Origin: Deltaproteobacteria bacterium
GTDB taxonomy: Bacteria > Myxococcota > B64-G9
Assembly: GCA_003647095.1 (NCBI GenBank)
Contig: QMME01000078.1
Coordinates: forward strand, 1-12,875
Direction of reading: 5' to 3'
Length of the DNA stretch: 12,875 nt
Shown here: positions 1 to 7,400 of the stretch, in pieces
How positions within the stretch are numbered: position 1 is the first letter of the stretch
Layout of the letters: each line of letters opens with the position of its first letter
Notes under the pieces: generated by a model
Database searches by the model: none
Told to the model about the DNA's origin: nothing
Seen by the model: only the letters and a program-made list of their open reading frames with translations
Translations under genes and position numbers: made by a program

Positions 1-185
1 ACCTGCTGCAGGGCGTCCCGGTCAAGACGGTGGCCATGGGCAGGCGCTGTGCCAACCCGGCCTGTCGCTGCTCGACTCCCGACATGCCTGAATGCGCCAA
101 TGATAGACGAGTGGAACTGTACATCGATCACGGCGAGACGAGTTCGTATTCATGTTCCGGCCAAGGTTACTGGCTGTCGCGATGA
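1..185 (+). CDS. C-terminal end of an OmpA-like (peptidoglycan-associated) protein, 5' truncated
   Basis: An open frame enters from the left edge (first full codon at 3) and ends at TGA 183-185, giving 60 visible residues. The segment GVPVKTVAMGR, then a short Cys-rich stretch, then NDRRVELYID matches the end of OmpA C-terminal domains, where a 'G(V/I)...R(V/L)..VGMGE..P' strand-turn is followed by '(N)RRVEF.I'. OmpA-like domains bind peptidoglycan in the periplasm, usually as the anchor of an outer-membrane protein or lipoprotein. Codons favour G/C in third position, as in the other genes. Four cysteines fall between the two conserved blocks (RRCANPACRC...PEC), more than a typical OmpA domain has. 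The stop is 25 bp before the next gene's ATG on the same strand, so co-transcription is likely. The assignment rests on a short fragment, so it is likely but not certain. It is too short to show which kind of OmpA-family protein it belongs to. Confidence 0.6.
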   Translation, partial: LLQGVPVKTVAMGRRCANPACRCSTPDMPECANDRRVELYIDHGETSSYSCSGQGYWLSR

Positions 186-199
186 AGGTCCTCCACGCT

Positions 200-206
200 G
201 GAGGTG
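200..206 (+). promoter_or_regulatory. Ribosome binding site deciding the start of the Cys-rich lipoprotein gene
   Basis: GGAGGTG lies 4-9 nt before two consecutive ATG codons (211 and 214). It settles the start, since the same reading frame stays open to the left edge. The upstream part of that frame overlaps the end of the preceding gene and has no Cys pattern. Confidence 0.75.
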
Positions 207-210
207 TAGA

Positions 211-3200
211 ATGATGCATGTACGCAAACTGGCCTGGATCGTAGCTCAGGCAACTGCCCTGCTGCTGCTGGCCACCTGCTCTCCGGGCATATACCTGGAA
301 GAATGCCCCGACGGGGTCATCGTCGACGGCGTCTGCCAGCCGTCGAACTGTGCCGGCCGGCAATGTCCGGAAGGGTTTTTCTGCGACGAGGCTTCCGGCC
401 AATGCCTGGAGATCAACTGCACGGTGGTGGAATGCCCCGAGGGCCAGGCCTGCGCCAATGGCCACTGCTATCCCAAGGATTGTCCCACGCGCACCTGTCC
501 CGGCGTGGGTGACGTGTGCATCGACGAGGAATGCCAGCCGGCCAGCTGTGTGGGGGTGGAGTGCCCCAGTGGTCAGCGTTGCGCCCAGGGACAGTGCTAC
601 CCGGTCGATTGCCAGACCAAGGTCTGTCCCGGCCAGTTGGAAGTGTGTGTCGACGAGGAGTGCGTCGAGCAGAGTTGCGTGGGAGTAACCTGCCCGGAGG
701 GCCAGCGCTGTGCCCAGGGCAACTGCTATCCGGCCGGCTGCGGCGACACCGGTTGCTTCGGCGAAGGGGAAGTCTGTATCGACGGCGTATGCCAGCGCAC
801 CTCCTGCGTGGACGTGGAATGCCCCGCCGACCAGACCTGCGCCAACGGCTGGTGCTATCCATCCGACTGCGCCGACCAGGATTGTTCCGATTTCGGCGAG
901 GTCTGCTATCAAGACCAGTGCATCCACGTCGACTGTGTCGGGGTGCAGTGCCCGGCCGGGGAATACTGCGCCCGCGGCGAGTGCTTCCCGCTCGACTGCG
1001 CCGGAGTCACCTGCGAGCCTCCCTACGTATGCGTGGACGGCACCTGCGTGCGCTCCAACTGCGTCGGGGTGCAATGCCCACCCGGGCAGACCTGCGCCGA
1101 CGGTGAATGCCTGTCCCGTGACTGCACCCAGGAGGGCTGTGCCGTCGGAGAAGTATGTGTGAACAACGTTTGCGTTCCCGACGACTGTGCTCACGTATCC
1201 TGTCCAGCCGGAGAGGTTTGCGGAGCAGACCTGCAGTGCCATCCCACGGATTGCGGCGGTACGCCTTGCGGTGAATACGAGGTTTGCGTCAACGGCTCCT
1301 GCATCGACAGGCTATGCATCGATGTCACCTGCAATGCCGGCGAGATCTGCGTGGCCGGTCGCTGCTACGATCCCCAGGATCCCTCCTGCCAGCCGGCCTG
1401 TGGAACGGGCGAGGTGTGCGAAGACGGCCACTGCATTCCCGAAGAATGCGCCAACTGGCGCTGCTGCCCTCCTTTCGATTGTACCGAGCAGAACCAGTGC
1501 GAGCAATACACCTGCGACGAGGGAGTGTTGTTCACCTGCCTGCACGACGGCAACCAACCGGTATGGAGCGACACCGGCACGCAGTGCACCGATCTCGATC
1601 CCTGCACCATCAACGACACCTGCCAGGCCGACGGCAGCTGTCAGGGCGGGCCCATGCCCTGCGACCAGGACGAGATCTGCGTCGACGGAGTGTGCCGCTG
1701 CGGCGGCGTCGGGCCCGATTGCGTGGGCAACGAGACCTGCTGTACCTACGACAACAACTGCTACGATCTCGACAGCGATCTCGACAACTGCGGCTCCTGC
1801 GACTCGCCCTGTCGGCGTGCTCATGCCACCCCGGCCTGCGTAAGCGGCGTCTGCCAGATTGGCACCTGTGACGCCCTCTGGGACGACTGCAATAACACCG
1901 ACGCCGACGGCTGCGAGACTTCCCTGGAAACGCTTACCGACTGCGGCACTTGCGGCACCTCCTGTTCTGCACCCGGGGCCACTGTCTCCTGCGCCGGTGG
2001 CACCTGCCACATCACCAACTGCGATCCGCTGCTGGGTGACTGTGACGGAGATATCAGCAACGGCTGCGAACAATCTTTAGAGACGTTGGCGCACTGCAAC
2101 GCCTGCAACACTCCCTGTGCCCGTGACAATGCCACCGCCATTTGTCCCGGCGGTGTTTGCCAGATCCAGGCCTGCGACGCCGGCTGGGATGATTGTGACG
2201 GCCAGGATCCCAACGGATGTGAAAACTCCCTCGATTCGCTCAGCGATTGCGGTGCCTGCGGCGTGACCTGTTCGCGGGCCCACGCCACTGCTTCCTGCGC
2301 CGGTGACGTCTGTCACATTGGCAGTTGCGACGCCCTCTGGGATGACTGCAACAGCACCGATGCCGACGGCTGCGAGACATCCCTGGAAACGCTCACCGAT
2401 TGCGGCGCCTGCGGGGTGACCTGCTCCGCCCCCGGGGCCACCACTTCCTGCGCCGGCGGTTCCTGCCACATCGCCAACTGCGATCCATTGCTGGGCGACT
2501 GCGACGGCGATCTGCTCAATGGCTACGAGACTTCCCTGGTAGCCCTCACCAACTGCGGTGCCTGCGGCTCTATCTGTGATCTTGCCAACACCTCGGACGA
2601 TTGCGCCGGTGGTACCTGCCACATCGCCAGCTGCGATGCCGGCTGGGGCGACTGCAACAACCAGGATATCGACGGTTGCGAAAATTCTCTCGACTCGCTC
2701 AGCGATTGCGGCGCCTGCGGTGTCACCTGCAGCCGGGCCCACGCCACCGCTTCCTGTTCCGGAGACGTCTGTCACATCGGCAGCTGCGATCCTCTCTGGG
2801 ACGATTGCAACAGCACCGACGGCGATGGTTGCGAGACATCTCTGGAGACTCTCGGCGACTGCGGCTCCTGTGGCACGCCCTGCAGTAGACCCAACGCCAA
2901 CGCCGATTGCAGCGGCGGGACCTGCCACATCGGCTCCTGCCAGAGCGGCTGGGGCGACTGTGACACCATCGACGCCAACGGTTGCGAAAACTCCCTCGAC
3001 TCGCTCAGCGATTGCGGTGCCTGCGGTGTCACCTGCAGTCGTGCCAACGCCACGGCGTCGTGCTCCGGAGACGTCTGCCACATCGCCTCCTGCAATATCG
3101 GTTACGACAACTGCGACGGCAACGATCCCAACGGCTGCGAGACCAACCTTAACAACGACGACAACAACTGCGGCTCCTGCGGCTTCACTTGCAACCAAAA

Positions 3201-4272
3201 CGCCTTCTGCTCGGGCGGCAACTGCACCTGTGACACCAACTATGCCAACTGCAACGGCAACTGGTCGGACGGCTGCGAGATAGATCTACTCAACGATCCC
3301 AACAACTGCGGCAGCTGCGGCAACAACTGCGGCCAAAACGCCGCCTGCTCGGCAGGCAGCTGTGTCTGCCTGGCCAACTATGCCAACTGCGATGGCAACT
3401 GGGGCAATGGCTGCGAGGTTGATCTGCTCAACGATTCCGCCAACTGCGGCAGTTGCGGCAACAACTGCGGTGCCAACGCTCACTGCTCGGGTGGCAACTG
3501 CGCCTGCAACTCACTCTGGGGCAACTGCGACAGCAACTGGGGTAACGGCTGCGAGACGGCACTGAACACGCTGAGCGATTGCGGCTCTTGTGGCGTGACC
3601 TGCGATTTAGCCAATGCCAACGACACCTGTGTCACCGGATCCTGCGAGATTTCTTCCTGCTGGGCCAATTACGGTAACTGCGACAATGTGACTTCGAACG
3701 GCTGCGAGCAGTTGCTAAACACCCTGCAACACTGTGGTGCCTGCAACAACCCCTGCAACCTGGCCAATGCCAGCGAAACCTGCACGAACTTCATTTGCGA
3801 AATCACCGGCTGCAATTCCGGTTACTGGGACATAGACAACAACGACTCTACCGGCTGTGAGTGCGGCGATACTTCGGATGCCCCGGAAACCTGTGGCTCG
3901 GCCACCAACCTGGGCAGCATTTCGGGCTCGCAGTCGGTGCAGGCCAGCGGGGTCATCGCCCACCGCACCGGTTACCGCGCCGACGTCGATTGCTACGTGG
4001 TGACTTTCACGGCCAGCAATCCCGCCGTGGGAGCGGGCTGTCTGCATATCGAACTCTCTGGCACTAACGTCAACTTCAACGTCTGGAAGAACAATTGCTC
4101 GAGCAGTGTCTGCACCAACGACATCGACTACTACACCGAATGCGCATCCTCCGGTTCGCGTTGCTCGTCCAACAACAACGGCACCTTCTATGTATGCGTG
4201 GACGTGGCCAATGCCGGCACTGCCACCTGCTCGAGCTACACCCTCACCTTCACCGCCGGGGAATGTTCGTAG
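211..4272 (+). CDS. Giant cysteine-rich tandem-repeat lipoprotein
   Basis: A predicted 1353-residue exported lipoprotein. Residues 1-23 form a lipoprotein signal peptide: MMHVRK, a hydrophobic core and lipobox LATC with Cys23. Residues about 46-412 hold about 17 short units of 20-25 residues with four Cys each, pattern xC-x4-C-P-x-G-x2-C-x2-G-x-C, mostly alternating between two forms. A linker of other Cys motifs follows (about 413-551), including DPCTINDTCQ...GSCQGGPMPC, a motif seen in myxobacterial surface proteins. Residues 552-1219 hold 13 full and one partial unit of 46-51 residues, most with eight Cys (NGCE/DGCE, then DCGxCGxxC, then CxGGxC). Residues 1220-1353 are a Thr/Ser/Asn-rich beta-type domain (DVDCYVVTF, TFYVCVDV) resembling pre-peptidase C-terminal domains. 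Such proteins are common in Myxococcota and relatives, often labelled only 'Cys-rich' or mislabelled by spurious hits. A surface structural or adhesive role is inferred; no catalytic motif was seen. ATG 211 or 214 is chosen from the ribosome site and signal peptide. The gene follows an OmpA-like gene and converges on the metalloprotease gene. Confidence 0.85.
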   Translation: MMHVRKLAWIVAQATALLLLATCSPGIYLEECPDGVIVDGVCQPSNCAGRQCPEGFFCDEASGQCLEINCTVVECPEGQACANGHCYPKDCPTRTCPGVGDVCIDEECQPASCVGVECPSGQRCAQGQCYPVDCQTKVCPGQLEVCVDEECVEQSCVGVTCPEGQRCAQGNCYPAGCGDTGCFGEGEVCIDGVCQRTSCVDVECPADQTCANGWCYPSDCADQDCSDFGEVCYQDQCIHVDCVGVQCPAGEYCARGECFPLDCAGVTCEPPYVCVDGTCVRSNCVGVQCPPGQTCADGECLSRDCTQEGCAVGEVCVNNVCVPDDCAHVSCPAGEVCGADLQCHPTDCGGTPCGEYEVCVNGSCIDRLCIDVTCNAGEICVAGRCYDPQDPSCQPACGTGEVCEDGHCIPEECANWRCCPPFDCTEQNQCEQYTCDEGVLFTCLHDGNQPVWSDTGTQCTDLDPCTINDTCQADGSCQGGPMPCDQDEICVDGVCRCGGVGPDCVGNETCCTYDNNCYDLDSDLDNCGSCDSPCRRAHATPACVSGVCQIGTCDALWDDCNNTDADGCETSLETLTDCGTCGTSCSAPGATVSCAGGTCHITNCDPLLGDCDGDISNGCEQSLETLAHCNACNTPCARDNATAICPGGVCQIQACDAGWDDCDGQDPNGCENSLDSLSDCGACGVTCSRAHATASCAGDVCHIGSCDALWDDCNSTDADGCETSLETLTDCGACGVTCSAPGATTSCAGGSCHIANCDPLLGDCDGDLLNGYETSLVALTNCGACGSICDLANTSDDCAGGTCHIASCDAGWGDCNNQDIDGCENSLDSLSDCGACGVTCSRAHATASCSGDVCHIGSCDPLWDDCNSTDGDGCETSLETLGDCGSCGTPCSRPNANADCSGGTCHIGSCQSGWGDCDTIDANGCENSLDSLSDCGACGVTCSRANATASCSGDVCHIASCNIGYDNCDGNDPNGCETNLNNDDNNCGSCGFTCNQNAFCSGGNCTCDTNYANCNGNWSDGCEIDLLNDPNNCGSCGNNCGQNAACSAGSCVCLANYANCDGNWGNGCEVDLLNDSANCGSCGNNCGANAHCSGGNCACNSLWGNCDSNWGNGCETALNTLSDCGSCGVTCDLANANDTCVTGSCEISSCWANYGNCDNVTSNGCEQLLNTLQHCGACNNPCNLANASETCTNFICEITGCNSGYWDIDNNDSTGCECGDTSDAPETCGSATNLGSISGSQSVQASGVIAHRTGYRADVDCYVVTFTASNPAVGAGCLHIELSGTNVNFNVWKNNCSSSVCTNDIDYYTECASSGSRCSSNNNGTFYVCVDVANAGTATCSSYTLTFTAGECS
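346..1446 (+). repeat. Tandem array of about 17 short four-Cys coding units (type A)
   Basis: Units of 20-25 codons run from residue 46 to about 412. Two forms mostly alternate: a '(S/N)CVGV(E/Q)CPxGQxCAxGxCYP' form and a 'DCxxxxCxxxxEVCVDxxCxxx' form, giving a dimer period near 44 residues (about 130 bp). The first and last units are the most diverged. Confidence 0.8.
1864..3867 (+). repeat. Tandem array of 13 full and one partial Cys-rich coding units (type B)
   Basis: Units 1-8 (1864-3087) are each exactly 153 bp (51 codons). Units 9-13 are 144, 138, 138, 147 and 153 bp, and a partial unit follows at 3808-3867. The second half of another unit precedes the array (about 1780-1863). A typical unit reads C-D-x-L-W-D-D-C ... 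D-G-C-E-T-S-L-E-T-L-x-D-C-G-x-C-G-x-x-C ... C-x-G-G-x-C-H-I with eight Cys. Units 9-11 are shorter and Asn/Gly-rich (NCGSCGNNCG). Unit boundaries were counted by hand and agree with the coordinates. Confidence 0.85.
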
Positions 4273-4307
4273 GGGCCGGCTATCGGTTCCGCCACGGACG
4301 GTTCCAG

Positions 4308-4329
4308 GGCGGGGAAGCATCGCTCCGCC
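4308..4329 (+). terminator. Weak hairpin in the convergent gap, possible terminator of the Cys-rich gene
   Basis: GGCGGGG (4308-4314) can pair with CTCCGCC-type sequence ending at 4329, giving a 7-bp stem with one G-U pair and an 8-nt loop. It starts 36 bp after the stop and is followed by a pyrimidine-rich stretch (TCTATCTT), not a true T-run. The rest of 4273-4439, between the two convergent genes, shows nothing else recognisable. Confidence 0.25.
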
Positions 4330-4439
4330 TCTATCTTCGAAAACGGCCTGGTTTCGCAGTTGCACAGGCAGCTGGGGAGCCTTGCCAACCCCATCCGCCG
4401 CTCCGCAGCCCGGCAGTTGTTCGTGAAACTGGAGGTGGC

Positions 4440-7400
4440 TCAGTCGTAAATGCCACGTTCCTCGGGCAGGCCCAGCTGGTAGGCATCGAGGGCTTCGCGC
4501 AGGTAGGCCGGTACGCTCACGTAGCGGGAAAGCTGCACGCAGTACCGGTTCGAGCTGCAAGTGCAGTCGGAATTATCGCTGGCGTTGCAACCATCGCGAC
4601 CATCGGGATGCACGTAGCCGTCCTCGTCGATATAACCGATAGTGGGATCGTACTTGACGATGGGCTGGCCGGTGGCCGGGTTGTAGACCGGTAGGTACCA
4701 GTCGGGTTGGCCGTTGCCGTCGAGGTCGGGTCCGGGGCTGGTCTCGTAGGCCAGGTAGAGCAGTTCGTTGGCGTACTCCAGTACCCGGGCGGCTATTCCC
4801 CGCTGCACCGTCTCGCCCAGGATGGTCTCCTTGCCGAAGGTCTTGGCCACGTACACCTTCCCGGTGGGATTGTGGAACTCGATGCGGTTGTTGCCGAGAT
4901 CGGGATCGGCATCCACGCCCAGCTCCCACAGGCGCAGCATGTCCAGCCAGTCCATCTTCTGGTTTTCAGGCAAGTAGAGCAGGGTCCAGGCTATGAGGAA
5001 CTTCTGCTGCTCCCAGCCCACCTGGGGATCGACCACGGCGGTGTGGGCCGGGGCCAGGGGATCGGTGGTATTGCCGTTGCTGTCACCGTAGATGCTGCAC
5101 ACGGTGGTACCATCGTTGGGGAAGCAGACCTTGACGTCGGGAGTCCACCAGGTAACCCAGCCCAACGGGGCGTCGGGAAAGAGGTTGGCATCGGTAACGG
5201 GATGCCCCTGGGCATCGGCCGCCACCCGCGGGCCCTTGAGCATCTCATCGCCGGTGAGGTTGTTGGCCAGCCAGCGCCGGTAGCCGTCGGGGAACAGGTC
5301 TGCCAGCGATACCGCCCGGTAGCGGGGGTCGACAAAGTCGGAGCGCGAGGAGGAGATGTAGTTGTCCACCGACTCGGTCATAAGCATGGCGGTGTTGAGC
5401 TTGTCGTAGTAGGAGCCACAGTTGACGGTGATCTCGGTGTCGTACTCACCGTTGGTCTTGGAAAGCTGGCTCTCCACCAGCTTGCCGCCGATACCAATGT
5501 CCTCGTAGTAACCGGTGGCCCCGTTGGGGATGATCACCTCGGTGGCCCCGGGTTGCCCCCAGGCATCGATGGTAGAGCGCAGTACCGGATCGCCGTAATC
5601 CAGGTAATAGTGCTCGCCGATCTCCGGCCGCGCCATCATGCGGGTGAAATGATCGAAGACCTGGCTGGAAGCAATGATGTTGTCCTTGTAGAACATCCCG
5701 GCGATGGTCGGCCACAGGGTGCGGGCGTCGTAGCCCATGTCCAGGGCGAAATCTTCGTAGATGTTCTTCATCAGGCCCAGGCCCTTGGCGCCGTCGCGCA
5801 GCTTGGTATTGAAGCGGTTCAGGGTGCGATTGGCGGCCGAGCGAACCGAGAAGGTGGTGCGGCCACGACGGTAGTTGTCGAAAATGTGATTGATTTCCTG
5901 CTGGGTGATCATCCAGTTGAAGATCTCGTAGGCATCGGCACCGTTGTCGTGGCGATAAACGCTGAGATTGCCCAGGTCCGCCCAGCTGTCGGTGCCGAAA
6001 CCGTACGGCATGCGTAGCCGACCCTGGCTGTCCACCGAACGCCCACCGTCGTAGTAGGTGTCACCCAGTTCGGTCTGGGTGGGAAAGCGCAGCTTGTCCC
6101 ACTGGACATAGTCAACCTTCTGCTGGTGGCAACGCCAGTACTGGCCGTCGACCTGCACCAGCAGGCCGTCGAGCAGCGGTGACCACACTCCGTCGCGTTC
6201 CTCGTTCCAGTTACCCGGCTTGAACACCTGTGGGTCGCCCACCGGCTGACAATCGTTGATGAGTCGCAGGCGGTTCTGCAACTGGGAATAGTTGAAGTCG
6301 TCGTTGCCCAGCGAGTACTGGTAGCCAACGATGCCGCCGAAGCTGTCGGTAAGGCTGAATAGCAACTTCGACTTGTCGGAACCTACCCGGTAGCTGGGAT
6401 CGCGCATCACCGACATGACATCACCATAGAACATGCGGGCGGCGGCAAAATCGAAGATTCCCAGCCCCAGCAGATCCTGGGTGATTTCACCCGGGTAGTC
6501 CATTACCGAAGAATGCATCCACATCCAGATGAGATTGTCACGCTCCTCCTGGGTGACCGGGTCATAGTAGCGAGGACCCACGCAGTCTTCCCCGGTGGAA
6601 GAAAGCTCGCTGCACTCGGTGGTGACGGTGCCGTTCTTGGTGCGTAGCTGCCAGTACTGGGGCCGGTAGGCCCAGGCGTAGGAGGAACTGACGAAGTTAT
6701 GGCGCATGCCGACACTGTGCCCCATCTCGTGCACGATGACGGAGTAGTGCATGCGATGGGCCAGGTAGCGGCGCATCTTCTCGGCCCGTTCCTGCTGCAC
6801 GCGCATGGTGTCAGAGGGATTGAAGGCGCCGAACTTTTCCTCCAGTACATCGGCCAGGCCGGTGACGGACACCGGGGCCAGGGCGAAGTTGGGTTCCAGC
6901 ACGCAGGCTCCGCGCTCGGCCAAGGCCTCCTGCTTGAGATTGTAAAGCTGCCTCTGCCAGGAGGGGTTGCCGCCGCGCAGGGGCGAAACCATTTCCATGA
7001 GGTGTTCGTCGATGGGCAGGCCGGCCACCCCCATCATCTTCTGTACCTCGGGAGTCATCAGCTGCGCCTCGAACTCGGTGCCGGCGGCAGCCCTTCGCCG
7101 GGCCGCATAGACGGCCTGCCAGGTGGAAGCGGCGCCCAGCGAAGCCTTGACACCCTTGAGTTCCTGCTTGAGACGGCGGGCGGCCTGCAGCACGTTGGCG
7201 GGCAGGTTGGCCTTCATCTGCTCGATTTGCTGCGCCTGGGCGGCCGGCAAGCCGGCGAACCCGGCCACCTGCTGCGTGACCTTGGTGCTGGTCAACCGAG
7301 GCATCACCCCACCCCGGGAAGCCGCCTCGGCGGCCTGGCTCCAGGCTCGCACCCAGGTACCCTCGGTAATTTGCTCGGTGCGCAACTCACCCTTGATGTA

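Noticed and set aside
49..210. N-terminal extension of the Cys-rich protein to ATG 49
   Set aside because: It overlaps the end of the OmpA-like gene in another frame and would bury the signal peptide; ribosome site and lipobox fit 211 or 214.
22..1242. Long open frame on the minus strand opposite the first Cys repeat array
   Set aside because: It is a mirror of a GC-biased repetitive gene; its Ala/Gly/Val-rich protein has no signal or domain, and the plus strand shows a lipobox and regular Cys units. The same applies to minus-strand frames at 1312-2073 and 2077-3198.
1864..3867. Regular repeats as a CRISPR array
   Set aside because: The 138-153-bp units are coding, in frame and diverged throughout, without conserved direct repeats and unique spacers.
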